DNA of 49,197 nucleotides from Bacteroidales bacterium (GTDB lineage: Bacteria > Bacteroidota > Bacteroidia > Bacteroidales > JAFGHD01): contig JAFGHD010000078.1 of NCBI GenBank assembly GCA_016939365.1, forward strand, positions 1-49,197, given 5' to 3'. Made by a program: the position numbers and the translations under genes. The notes under the pieces were generated by a model, which searched no databases, was not told the DNA's origin, and was given only the letters and a program-made list of their open reading frames with translations. Positions 27,841 to 36,595 of this stretch are shown in pieces (the stretch's first letter is position 1; the number at the start of each line of letters is the position of its first letter).

Positions 27841-30800
27841 ATGAAAAAACCTATCCTTTACATGACTATGCTGCTGACCATGGCCATGTCAGCAAATGCA
27901 GAGTGGCAGGCCATCTCGTCGCAGAAACCTGCCCCGGCAGACATACAGCTGTTGAACAACGACGCCTCTTCAACCACCCTTTTGTTCACAGTCCCGGGGT
28001 TCAGCATCTACGAAGTGGAGATTGAAGGTCAGGTCCACCACATCATCGGGGCAGATGAAACCTCGCCCCTTCTGGCCGCGGGAGCACCGGACCTTCTGAA
28101 AATGACCGCACCGGTGATCATTCCCGATGTGGATGAGATGAGCCTGGAGGTGATCCGGTTTTCCTACAGGGACTATGAACAGCTCAGGATCGCTCCCTCC
28201 AAAGGCAACCTGACCCGTGATATCGATCCGGCCAGTGTTCCTTACACTTTTGGTCCCGAATATGCCGAAAATGCATTTTATCCGGGGACTGTGGCCGGTT
28301 TGGGAGAGCCGTATATCATCCGGGACCTTCGCGGACAGACTGTTATTGCTTTCCCTTTCCAGTACAATCCGGTAACCCGTGTCCTCAGGGTGTATGAGGA
28401 GATTGAAGTCCGGGTTTCCTCCACCGGGAAGCAGGGTGTCAATCCCCTGATCAGGAAAAGCGATTTCCTGACCGTTGAGCCCGAGTTCAGGGCCCTTTAC
28501 GACAATCACTTCCTGAACTGGGATGTTACCGATTACACACCTGTGGATGAGGAAGGATGCATGCTGATCATCTCTTACGGATCATTCATGGCCGATATGC
28601 AGCCTTTTGTCGACTGGAAGAAGACTATCGGAAGGCAGGTTGAGATGGTGAATGTTTCCACCATCGGTAACTCCAGCGCCATCAAGACATACATTGCAAA
28701 CTATTACAACTCCCATGACCTGGCCTATGTCCTGCTGGTGGGGGATGCGGCCCAGGTGCCCACAAGCTATGCCAGCGGCGATTCGGACAACAACTACGCC
28801 TATATTGTAGGCAGCGATCATTATCCCGATATTTTCATCGGTCGTTTTTCTGCGGAAAATGCGACTCATGTGCAGACGCAGGTGCAGCGTACGATCGGTT
28901 ACGAGCAGAATCCCTATACCGGTTATGACTGGTACACCAAGAACATCGGCATTGCCTCCAGCCAGGGTCCGGGAGATGACAATGAATATGACTATCAGCA
29001 CGTCAGGAACATGCAGACTGACCTCATGGCCTACGGTCATACCTGGAACTACGAGTTGTTCGACGGGAGCCAGGGTGGGCATGATGCCGCAGGCAATCCC
29101 ACTCCCACCATGGTTGCAGCCGATATCAATACCGGCGGCAGCATCATACTGTATTGCGGGCATGGAAGCACCACCTCATGGGGTACATCCGGATTCTCCA
29201 ATACCAATGTGGCCGCTTTGTCCAACATGAATATGCTGCCCTTTATCTGGTCTGTGGCCTGTGTTAACGGTAATTTCGTCGGATCGACCTGCTTTGCCGA
29301 GGCATGGCTCCGGTCGACCAACGGCGGGCAACCGATCGGGGCCGTCGCCACACTGATGAGCACCATCAACCAGAGCTGGAATCCTCCCATGGACGGCCAG
29401 GATGATATGGTGGACATCCTGGTGGAAAGCTATGCGAACAATATCAAACGCACATTCGGCGGCCTCTCGATGAACGGCTGCATGAAGATGAACGACACTT
29501 ACGGCTCACAGGGATGGGAGATTACTGACACATGGACCATCTTCGGCGATCCGTCGGTCATGGTCCGGTCTCTATTTCCGCAAAGCCTGACAGTAACACA
29601 TGATCCGGTAATATTTATCGGCGCGGACCAGTTCACGGTCTATTGCAACGAGGAGGGAGCTCTGGTCGCACTGACGATAAACAACGAGATCCTTGCCACG
29701 GCCTATGTGACCGGAGGTGCAGCCAACCTCTCTTTCAGCCCCCTGTCCAATACAGGAATGATGAAGATTGCTGTGACAGCATATAACCACATACCTTACA
29801 TCGCTGAAATACAGATCACCCCTGCCAGCGGCCCCTATCTCAACTACGAAAGCCATACCATCAACGATCCCTCCGGGAACAATAACGGATTGGCAGACTG
29901 GGGTGAAGACATCACCCTTGACCTGACGATAAGGAATGTCGGCAGCGATCCTGCTTACAACGTAACGGCCACTATCACCACTTTCGATCCATATGTAACC
30001 ATCACCGACGGATCGCAGCCATTCGGCACTGTTCCGGCAGGTGCATCGGTAACACAAAACGACGCCTTTGCCATCACCATTGATGACATGGTGCCTGACA
30101 TGCATGTGGTAACATTTGACCTGACAATGAACGGGGATGCGGAGATCAGCTGGAATTCCATGTTCACGATCACTCTGCATGCACCCGTTCTGGAAGCCGG
30201 TATCATGACAATCGATGATGCATCGGGAGGAAACGGCAACGGGATGCTGGATCCGGGCGAGACAGTCCAGTTGACCATAGCAACCTCCAACACAGGCAGC
30301 AGCCAGAGCCCATCAGGAACTGCACAGCTGACCACGACAAGCCCCTGGCTGACCATTGTTTCAGGGAGTGCCACTCTTCCGCAGATTGCTCCCGGAGGCA
30401 ATGCCAATCCATCATTCCAGGTCTCAGTGGATGCAGCAACACCCGTAGGAACATCGGTTGACCTCATCTACAATGCGGCTGCAGGGGGATATACAGCGTC
30501 CCATACCTATTTCCAGTCGGTAGGGCTGGTGCTTGAAGACTGGGAGACGGGAGACCTCAGCAAGTTTCCATGGGAGACCGGGGGCGGTGCCGGCTGGACT
30601 GTCGTAAATGAATCGCCCTGGGAGGGCACCTATTGCGCAAAGTCAGGAGCTATTGGGGATAATCAGGCTTCTTCCCTGGCCATCCTGATGAATGTCACGG
30701 CCTCCGGCAATATCACCTTCTACCGGAAGGTTTCCTCAGAGACCAACTATGACTATCTCAGGTTCTATATCGATGGGGCCCAGCAGGGCAGCTGGTCGGG

Positions 30801-32139
30801 AACCATGGGATGGGCTCAGGTCAGCTATCCGGTCACCGCCGGTGTTCATATTTTTGAATGGAAGTATACGAAGGATGCAAACACATCGACCGGTTCTGAC
30901 TGCGGATGGGTGGACTATATCGTGTTCCCGCCGGTCGGCCCGATGACCCCAACGGCAACACCTTACACCACCGATTTCGACCTGGGCGGAGCCCTTCCTT
31001 CCGGTTGGTATAATGGTATGAGTGACGATATGGATTGGACGGTGCATTCCGGCAGCACCCCGTCAAGCAATACCGGCCCTTCAGGCGATCATACCACCGG
31101 GTCGGGATATTACGTATATACCGAGTCATCCAGCCCCAACTACCCGAACAAAGTGGCACACCTGCTCAGTCCGGTCTTCGATATGGGCACCCTGTCCGAT
31201 GCCCAGCTGAGCTTCTGGTATCACATGTATGGCACAGGCATGGGTAGTCTTCATGTAGATGTATACCACAACAATGTATGGATCAACGACATCACTCCTG
31301 CCATATCAGGAAACCAGGGGAACCAGTGGCTTCAGAGAACAGTCGATCTTTCAGCTTATGCGGGTCAGCAGGTCCAGATACGTTTCCGCGGAATAACCGG
31401 CAGTTCATATACCAGCGATATGGCCATCGATGACTTCGAGATCACCGGAACACAGTTCACAGGCATCCAGATTGATCTCAAAGCGTTCCTCTGCGGGCCC
31501 TACACCGGCCCGGAAATGTATACCTTCCTGAACAATTACGGCTACCTTCCCCTTTCGCAACCTTACACCATGACACCTTTTAACTACAACGGTACGGAGA
31601 GTGTTTCTGCCATACCCAACTCAAATGTCGTTGACTGGGTGCTTGTGGAACTGAGGGAAACCTCCGGCGATGCCTCCACGGCAACCATTTCCACAAGGAT
31701 CGCCCGCCAGGCGGGATTCATCCTGAAGAACGGAACTGTCGTTGCCATTGACGGGGTTTCTCCGCTTTCATTCAGTCTGACGATCACCCAAAACCTGTAT
31801 GTGGTGATCTGGCACCGGAATCATCTGGGGGTGATGTCGGACAGCCCGCTGGTTCCGGCAGGGAACATGTATGCGTGGGATTTCTCGACCGGCGCCAATC
31901 AGGCTTATAGCGGAACGACCGCCCACAAGGAAATGGCTCCTGGAGTCTGGGGCATGGTCAGCGGCGATGGTGACTCTGACGGACAGATCACCACCGGAGA
32001 TAAGATCGAGGTCTGGATCGGACAGAGCGGGATGTCAGGTTACCTCCAGGGGGATTTCAACCTGAACGGCAATGTGGATAACGGCGATAAGGTGGAAGAG
32101 TGGGCTGCCAATGCAGGTATGGGATGCCAGGTACCTTGA
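27841..32139 (+). CDS. Gingipain-like C25 cysteine protease with MAM-like domains and dockerin-like C-terminal module
   Basis: The 1432-residue secreted protease follows the deiminase by 43 bases. Signal peptide 1-20 is followed by a C25-type propeptide (to about 225). The catalytic domain (about 235-585) contains LLVGDAAQVPT, the general-base histidine in YCGHGSTTSWG (H441) and the nucleophile in SVACVNGNF (C474). The 33-residue gap equals that of gingipains, as does the CFAEAWLR segment after the cysteine. An Ig-like gingipain C-terminal domain, two CARDB-like segments (about 665-895), an adhesin/jelly-roll domain (about 900-1030), a MAM-like domain (about 1040-1205) and the 222-residue module shared with the deiminase follow. 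Cleavage specificity (Arg or Lys) cannot be read from the sequence alone. Confidence 0.92.
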   Translation: MKKPILYMTMLLTMAMSANAEWQAISSQKPAPADIQLLNNDASSTTLLFTVPGFSIYEVEIEGQVHHIIGADETSPLLAAGAPDLLKMTAPVIIPDVDEMSLEVIRFSYRDYEQLRIAPSKGNLTRDIDPASVPYTFGPEYAENAFYPGTVAGLGEPYIIRDLRGQTVIAFPFQYNPVTRVLRVYEEIEVRVSSTGKQGVNPLIRKSDFLTVEPEFRALYDNHFLNWDVTDYTPVDEEGCMLIISYGSFMADMQPFVDWKKTIGRQVEMVNVSTIGNSSAIKTYIANYYNSHDLAYVLLVGDAAQVPTSYASGDSDNNYAYIVGSDHYPDIFIGRFSAENATHVQTQVQRTIGYEQNPYTGYDWYTKNIGIASSQGPGDDNEYDYQHVRNMQTDLMAYGHTWNYELFDGSQGGHDAAGNPTPTMVAADINTGGSIILYCGHGSTTSWGTSGFSNTNVAALSNMNMLPFIWSVACVNGNFVGSTCFAEAWLRSTNGGQPIGAVATLMSTINQSWNPPMDGQDDMVDILVESYANNIKRTFGGLSMNGCMKMNDTYGSQGWEITDTWTIFGDPSVMVRSLFPQSLTVTHDPVIFIGADQFTVYCNEEGALVALTINNEILATAYVTGGAANLSFSPLSNTGMMKIAVTAYNHIPYIAEIQITPASGPYLNYESHTINDPSGNNNGLADWGEDITLDLTIRNVGSDPAYNVTATITTFDPYVTITDGSQPFGTVPAGASVTQNDAFAITIDDMVPDMHVVTFDLTMNGDAEISWNSMFTITLHAPVLEAGIMTIDDASGGNGNGMLDPGETVQLTIATSNTGSSQSPSGTAQLTTTSPWLTIVSGSATLPQIAPGGNANPSFQVSVDAATPVGTSVDLIYNAAAGGYTASHTYFQSVGLVLEDWETGDLSKFPWETGGGAGWTVVNESPWEGTYCAKSGAIGDNQASSLAILMNVTASGNITFYRKVSSETNYDYLRFYIDGAQQGSWSGTMGWAQVSYPVTAGVHIFEWKYTKDANTSTGSDCGWVDYIVFPPVGPMTPTATPYTTDFDLGGALPSGWYNGMSDDMDWTVHSGSTPSSNTGPSGDHTTGSGYYVYTESSSPNYPNKVAHLLSPVFDMGTLSDAQLSFWYHMYGTGMGSLHVDVYHNNVWINDITPAISGNQGNQWLQRTVDLSAYAGQQVQIRFRGITGSSYTSDMAIDDFEITGTQFTGIQIDLKAFLCGPYTGPEMYTFLNNYGYLPLSQPYTMTPFNYNGTESVSAIPNSNVVDWVLVELRETSGDASTATISTRIARQAGFILKNGTVVAIDGVSPLSFSLTITQNLYVVIWHRNHLGVMSDSPLVPAGNMYAWDFSTGANQAYSGTTAHKEMAPGVWGMVSGDGDSDGQITTGDKIEVWIGQSGMSGYLQGDFNLNGNVDNGDKVEEWAANAGMGCQVP
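31471..32136 (+). repeat. C-terminal module copy 2 (in the gingipain-like protease)
   Basis: Encodes residues 1211-1432. Shared landmarks with copy 1 are GP-x2-G-x2-M at the start, I-P-x2-N-x2-DW-x-L-x-E, IxHRNHL-x-x-MS, GIWGM or GVWGM, and two loops (GDGDSDGQITTGDKIEVW, GDFNLNGNVDNGDKVEEW), ending GCQVP. Confidence 0.85.
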
Positions 32140-32163
32140 TGGCTACAATATTCAGAATAAATG

Positions 32164-32200
32164 AGAGGGGCCCGGGTCATTCCCAGGCCTCTTTTTTTTC
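32164..32200 (+). terminator. Intrinsic terminator after the gingipain-like gene
   Basis: GAGGGGCCCGGG pairs with CCCAGGCCTC across a five-base loop, with a two-base bulge and one mismatch, followed by eight T residues. It closes the deiminase-protease unit and overlaps the last codons of the convergent gene. Confidence 0.8.
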
Positions 32201-33586
32201 CTTCAGGTTCAGGAATGACCGCCTCACCCCTTCGCTGGGCTTGACAGCCGGATACTGAAGAACCCTGCCTTGCTCATCCAGAAGAATGAAAAGGGGAAAA
32301 GAGCGAACTCCGTAATTCTGGATCAGGTCAAAGGACTCTCCTCCACGAAGTGTGACCCAGGGATAGTGCCGGTCTTTCAAAAGCAAGCCGACCCTCCCGG
32401 TGTCGTCGTCCAATGCGACGGCCACAACCCGGATCACTCCGTCAAACTCCGGATAGAGGTTGTGCAAGGTATCGAGTTCTGCAACGGAAGCATAGCTCCA
32501 GGAGGTAAAGAAAGCCAGGTATACCGGCAACCCGGACAGATCATCGAGCGAGACCGTATCGCCATTCATATCCGGCAGATGAAACATCGGGGCAGGCCAT
32601 CCCTTTCTCATCCGGGTAAGCATGGTCACCAGGTTATGTGCGATCTCACGGTGCTTCTGAAACTTACTGATTTCCGCCACCTCTTCCAGGATATGGATGA
32701 TCTGTCCGCAATGATATCCGGGCGTATAAAACAACTCTCTGAGACTCTTCAGCATAACCATCTCGCGCAACACTTCATTTCGAAGCAAGGTGTCCTTGCC
32801 AAGCGAGTCCATCAGGGCAGGGTAACTGCCCAACTCATTCACGGTTTTTTCCAGATCCCTCAGGCTGATCTTTCCCGAACCGGCCATTGTCAGGTACTGA
32901 TCGTAAAACTTGTGGAAAAACTCCATGAATGAGGGATGATCGTAAAGAAAATCCCGCCCTCTGAGATATCTGCCGAAAAGATCATTACGCCTGGCCGGCA
33001 TCATGGACAGCTCTGCATCGGCCAGGCGATATTGAACATGCTGGATGAAGAACGGGGGGGAGTTTTCATCAATATGCAGGGCAGCCAGGACCAGAAGTGA
33101 ATCAAAAAGGGCAACTCGGCCTCTGCGGTATATCTCATTGAAATGATCCAGCAGAAAAGTATCGAACATCCTGTCAAACTCATCGATCAGGGCATTGATA
33201 TCTGGCTCCTCTCCGGATGTAACAAGAGCAAAATCGAGGGGTTCCAGGTTGTAGAAGGGTCTGAAGACATCTCTGAAGTGGAGGGTATCGGTTTCCATCC
33301 GGTATGTCCGGCCCGGCTCCAGAAACAAAACAGTTTCATAATATCCCACCTGGAGGGTGAACTGCCGGATGGATACCAGTTCCAGAATGAAGGAGAATGA
33401 TCCGGAAGTATCCGTAACCGTTTCATCTACCAGGAGGGCGAGACGGCTGATATAGTCTCCGGTTGTCATCAGCCTGACTTTCTTATTCGGGGCCCCCGGT
33501 ATTTCACCGTAGAGGATGGTTGTTGCCGGATGGGCATGCAAACAGGGAAGCAGCAACAAACAAACAGCCCAATGTAATAATTTCAT
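32177..33586 (-). CDS. Secreted thioredoxin-like (TlpA-type) protein lacking the CXXC motif
   Basis: The 469-residue protein has a signal peptide (1-20), an N-terminal beta-rich region like the DUF4369 domain of Bacteroidota TlpA proteins, a long helical middle, and a C-terminal thioredoxin-like domain (about 325-460: APMFHLPDMNGDTVSLDDL, PVYLAFFTSWSYASVAELD, VRSFPLFILLDEQGRVL). The cis-proline region is kept, but the redox site reads WSYAS, with no cysteines, so it cannot act as a thiol oxidoreductase. A binding or chaperone role is possible. It lies 42 bases downstream of coaD and is probably cotranscribed. Confidence 0.8.
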   Translation of the reverse strand: MKLLHWAVCLLLLPCLHAHPATTILYGEIPGAPNKKVRLMTTGDYISRLALLVDETVTDTSGSFSFILELVSIRQFTLQVGYYETVLFLEPGRTYRMETDTLHFRDVFRPFYNLEPLDFALVTSGEEPDINALIDEFDRMFDTFLLDHFNEIYRRGRVALFDSLLVLAALHIDENSPPFFIQHVQYRLADAELSMMPARRNDLFGRYLRGRDFLYDHPSFMEFFHKFYDQYLTMAGSGKISLRDLEKTVNELGSYPALMDSLGKDTLLRNEVLREMVMLKSLRELFYTPGYHCGQIIHILEEVAEISKFQKHREIAHNLVTMLTRMRKGWPAPMFHLPDMNGDTVSLDDLSGLPVYLAFFTSWSYASVAELDTLHNLYPEFDGVIRVVAVALDDDTGRVGLLLKDRHYPWVTLRGGESFDLIQNYGVRSFPLFILLDEQGRVLQYPAVKPSEGVRRSFLNLKEKKEAWE

Positions 33587-33628
33587 AACCGCTTTGATCC
33601 TAAGGGCATAAACGAAACCTGCAGGTGA

Positions 33629-34111
33629 TTATTCTTTTGCTTCAGGCAGACCTCCCAGATTGACTTCCCTTGGGACGAACTGGCTGGCATCCCCGCCATG
33701 ACGAAGGATATCCCTCACTATGGAGGAATTCAACGAAGTAAATTCAGGAGAGGTAAGGAGAAAAACCGTTTCGATCCCGGGATCAAGTTTACGGTTGATC
33801 TGGCCGATACTTCTTTCGAATTCGAAATCAGCGGACGTTCGCAGACCCCTGATGATAAACTGCGCGCCCAGTTTGGCGCAAAGGTCCACTGTAAGGCCGG
33901 AATAGGTAATGACATGAATGGAGGGCATATCTTTGAAAACCACACGTACCCAGTCAGCACGCTGCTCCAGGGAAAAGCAGCTTTTCTTCTCCGTGTTTGA
34001 ACCAATGGCGATATAGACCTTGTCAAACAACGGCAGAGCCCTGAGGATAATGTCCTCGTGCCCCCTGGTCACAGGATCGAACGATCCCGGGAAGACGGCA
34101 ATCCGTTCCAT
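33629..34111 (-). CDS. coaD: Phosphopantetheine adenylyltransferase
   Basis: CoaD catalyses the reversible adenylation of 4'-phosphopantetheine to dephospho-CoA, the penultimate step of coenzyme A synthesis. The 160-residue length is standard. The start MERIAVFPGSFDPVTRGHEDII contains the nucleotidyltransferase T-x-G-H motif; FIIRGLRTSADFEFERSIGQINRKL and the C-terminal S-S-I-V-R segment are family signatures. The ATG at 34111 is 17 bases from a perfect TACTTTTG box. It is divergent from pyrE. Confidence 0.97.
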   Translation of the reverse strand: MERIAVFPGSFDPVTRGHEDIILRALPLFDKVYIAIGSNTEKKSCFSLEQRADWVRVVFKDMPSIHVITYSGLTVDLCAKLGAQFIIRGLRTSADFEFERSIGQINRKLDPGIETVFLLTSPEFTSLNSSIVRDILRHGGDASQFVPREVNLGGLPEAKE

Positions 34112-34128
34112 GGTGAAGGGTTAAACAA

Positions 34129-34136
34129 CAAAAGTA
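34129..34136 (-). promoter_or_regulatory. Bacteroidota -7 box for coaD
   Basis: TACTTTTG on the minus strand, an exact TAnnTTTG match ending 17 bases before the coaD ATG; no -33 TTTG is visible. Confidence 0.5.
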
Positions 34137-34245
34137 GTGAAATAATGACTTGGAAGCGGATATGACACACCTGCACCTCCGGGCAGCCGACCGCTTCCTG
34201 AATGGTAAGTAAGGGAAGCGTGAACAGGTGCTGTTTAAAAACTAT

Positions 34246-34253
34246 TATTTTTG
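34246..34253 (+). promoter_or_regulatory. Bacteroidota -7 box abutting the pyrE start
   Basis: TATTTTTG matches TAnnTTTG exactly and ends only four bases before the pyrE ATG at 34258. The mRNA should therefore be leaderless or nearly so. Confidence 0.55.
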
Positions 34254-34257
34254 CCGT

Positions 34258-34914
34258 ATGGTATTAAACAAGGAATCGGCCCTTTCGATCTCCGAATATC
34301 TGCTGCAGATTAAAGCCGTAAAACTAAGCGTCTTAAAGCCATTCATATGGTCTTCAGGCCTCAAATCACCCATTTATTGTGATAACAGAAAGACTTTGTC
34401 TTTCCCGAAAATCAGGACTTTTATCCGGCAGCAATTCGTTGAGATCATTCAGGAAGAATTCGGGGCTGTTGATGTGGTGGCCGGAGTAGCCACCGGAGCC
34501 ATTGCCCATGGAGTGCTCGTGGCCCAGGAGCTGGGTTTGCCATTTGTTTACGTGCGCGCCTCAGAAAAGAAACATGGCCTGGAAAACCGTATTGAAGGCC
34601 AGTTGGAAAGCGGTCAGTCCGTTGTTGTGATCGAAGATCTCGTCTCCACGGGCCAGAGCAGCCTGAGTGCCGTAGAAGCCCTGCGTGAAGCAGGATGCAA
34701 GGTAAAGGGCATGCTCGCCATATTTACCTATAATCTGGACATGACAACCGGGAACTTCAACAAAGCCGACTGCCGGCTCTATACACTTTCTGATTACGAC
34801 ATCCTGATTCAGCATGCGGTGGAAAGCAAGTATATCAGCGAAGGTGATCTGAAGTCACTGCTGAAATGGCGGGAAAACCCAGAGAGGTGGGGTGACAACA
34901 ACGAATCCGGATGA
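34258..34914 (+). CDS. pyrE: Orotate phosphoribosyltransferase
   Basis: PyrE joins orotate to PRPP, making OMP in pyrimidine synthesis. The 218-residue protein from MVLNKESALSISEYLLQIKAVKL aligns with Bacteroidota PyrE. The frame back to 34228 would start upstream of the -7 box and is rejected. Visible motifs are FIWSSGLKSPIYCDNR, VDVVAGVATGAIAHG, RASEKKHG and the PRPP-binding VVVIEDLVSTGQSS. The stop overlaps the next gene's ATG (ATGA). The promoter box ends four bases before the ATG, so translation may begin on a leaderless transcript. Confidence 0.96.
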   Translation: MVLNKESALSISEYLLQIKAVKLSVLKPFIWSSGLKSPIYCDNRKTLSFPKIRTFIRQQFVEIIQEEFGAVDVVAGVATGAIAHGVLVAQELGLPFVYVRASEKKHGLENRIEGQLESGQSVVVIEDLVSTGQSSLSAVEALREAGCKVKGMLAIFTYNLDMTTGNFNKADCRLYTLSDYDILIQHAVESKYISEGDLKSLLKWRENPERWGDNNESG

Positions 34915-35348
34915 CCGAGATCCAGAGCCAGCCAATCACCGTTGCCGCCTCATTGAAGGAACTTACTGCATATCTCTCCCATGCAGACAACCTGGCTTTT
35001 CTGATGCCTGAACAGGTCGTCCGGTGGGAAAGTTCTGGGAACCGTTGCCGTTTCGCCATCAAGGATACGGCAGATATCGGAATGGAATACAGGCATACTT
35101 CCAAAGAAGGTCATGTAATCTATGATTCCTGCGATCCTGCTCCCTTCCCTTTCCAGATGATATTCAGGCTTAAACCTTCAGGTGACAGAATGTCAGAAGC
35201 TTCCATCCTTCTGATGGCAGAGTTGAGCCCCATCCTGGCCATGATGGCCACAGGCCCACTGAGGCGGTTTACCGATATGATCGTTGAAAAACTCGCAGAA
35301 ATATACGGGGAACAGAGGCCTAACCCTACAGATACCGGATCTCCCTGA
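34911..35348 (+). CDS. SRPBCC/polyketide-cyclase-like small protein coupled to pyrE
   Basis: The 145-residue protein overlaps the pyrE stop by four bases. The N-terminal half (TVAASLKELTAYLSHADNLAFLMPEQVVRWESSGNRCRFAI) and the long C-terminal helix (MATGPLRRFTDMIVEKLAEIY) fit the START/SRPBCC helix-grip fold, in which small lipids or hydrophobic ligands bind. Such a protein often follows pyrE in Bacteroidota. Its function is unknown. Its last 23 bases overlap the end of convergent birA. Confidence 0.7.
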   Translation: MTEIQSQPITVAASLKELTAYLSHADNLAFLMPEQVVRWESSGNRCRFAIKDTADIGMEYRHTSKEGHVIYDSCDPAPFPFQMIFRLKPSGDRMSEASILLMAELSPILAMMATGPLRRFTDMIVEKLAEIYGEQRPNPTDTGSP

Positions 35349-36081
35349 CGTCACAGATCTCCTCCGTCCCTATATCAGTCTTCAGGATCAATTGCCCGAA
35401 GCGATTCACTCCGGCAATGCGCCCTTTCACCGGCCTTCCATGAAGTTCAAATGCATTCGTTTTACCCAACCTGTACAATATCTCCAGGTAGTCCTTGTCC
35501 AGCGAGGTTTCTTTCTGCTCCCTGAGTTGCAGGTATCTTTGGGTCAAAGTTTCGCATAAAAGATCCAAACATCCTTCCAGGTCCAGTTCATGACGCAGCA
35601 ACTGGGCGAGTGAAACGGCAACGGGGTTGAATGGAGGGAAGAAACATTGGTTTACATTAAGGCCGATCCCAATCACTGAATATCCGATGCTGTTGCCGAC
35701 AATAGTATGATTCATCAATATGCCTGCCACCTTCCCATCACCAAGAATAATGTCATTGGGCCATTTGACGAAGACCGGACTCCCCGGCACAAGGTTTCTG
35801 ACCATGTCAGCAACACCAAGGGAGACGGATTTATTGAGCATGAACTGATTTTCTGGTGGCAGAAAAGAGGGTTCAAGGACAAATGAGACCAGAATATTCA
35901 AACCTCGTCCGCTTTGCCAGGAGTTGTTCCCCTGCCCTCTGCCCTGGGTCTGATATGCAGCGGAGACCAAATCACCTTCCTTTATCCAGCCTGAGATGAA
36001 AGCGTTTTCAGCCTCCTGCTGCGTTGATTCCAGTTCCCCGAAAAAAAATACCCGCTTTCCGATGACCCTGGATTCGTTCAT
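35326..36081 (-). CDS. birA: Biotin--[acetyl-CoA-carboxylase] ligase
   Basis: The 251-residue protein is the catalytic class I form without the N-terminal repressor helix-turn-helix. The biotinyl-AMP loop region GRGQGNNSWQSGRGLNILVSFVLEP, VFVKWPNDIILGDGKVAGILMN and YSVIGIGLNVNQ are diagnostic, and a C-terminal SH3-like cap (GRPVKGRIAGVNRFGQLILKTD) follows. It attaches biotin to carboxylase carrier lysines in the cytoplasm. It is divergent from rsfS and converges, with a 23-base overlap, on the SRPBCC-like gene. Confidence 0.95.
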   Translation of the reverse strand: MNESRVIGKRVFFFGELESTQQEAENAFISGWIKEGDLVSAAYQTQGRGQGNNSWQSGRGLNILVSFVLEPSFLPPENQFMLNKSVSLGVADMVRNLVPGSPVFVKWPNDIILGDGKVAGILMNHTIVGNSIGYSVIGIGLNVNQCFFPPFNPVAVSLAQLLRHELDLEGCLDLLCETLTQRYLQLREQKETSLDKDYLEILYRLGKTNAFELHGRPVKGRIAGVNRFGQLILKTDIGTEEICDVREIRYL

Positions 36082-36178
36082 AACTGATGGTTTTGCAGTT
36101 GCAAATAAAACAAAAATGTACTATCGTTGTTACATAACAGAGGCAAGGCACTGAACCATGTAAAAGGCAGAAAATGAT

Positions 36179-36186
36179 TACATTTG
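36179..36186 (+). promoter_or_regulatory. Bacteroidota -7 box for rsfS
   Basis: TACATTTG is an exact TAnnTTTG match ending 19 bases before the rsfS ATG at 36206. Confidence 0.5.
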
Positions 36187-36205
36187 CAGAGGCAAAAAAC
36201 GCATT

Positions 36206-36574
36206 ATGCCCGTAAAAAGAAAGAGCAGGAATGAATCTGATATCCTGGCCGATCTGGTGGCGCAGGGAATGGCGGACAAAAAGGCAGAAAAGATCGTCAG
36301 TCTGAACCTGAGCAAGATCCCGGCAGCAGTATGTAATTATTTCGTGATCTGCCAGGGGAATAACCGAAACCAGGTTGAAGCTATTGCCGAATCAGTCGAA
36401 GCAAAGGTACAAAAAGCCCTGGGAGCCAAACCCTGGCATCGTGAGGGTTTTGAGAATGCGGAATGGATTTTGCTGGATTATGTCGATGTGGTTGCCCACA
36501 TATTTATGGACAGGACACGATCGTTCTATCATCTGGAGGATCTTTGGGCGGATTCCGAAGACAAATGGTACTGA
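36206..36574 (+). CDS. rsfS: Ribosomal silencing factor RsfS
   Basis: The 122-residue protein of the RsfS/Iojap family binds ribosomal protein uL14 and blocks subunit joining when nutrients are low. Matching segments are VSLNLSKIPAAVCNYFVICQGNNRNQVEAIAESVE, KPWHREGFENAEWILLDYVDVVAHIF and the C-terminal YHLEDLWADS. It has its own promoter box, and a second box (36596) separates it from ftsH. Confidence 0.95.
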   Translation: MPVKRKSRNESDILADLVAQGMADKKAEKIVSLNLSKIPAAVCNYFVICQGNNRNQVEAIAESVEAKVQKALGAKPWHREGFENAEWILLDYVDVVAHIFMDRTRSFYHLEDLWADSEDKWY

Positions 36575-36595
36575 AATGACGGGTAAACCGTTGAA

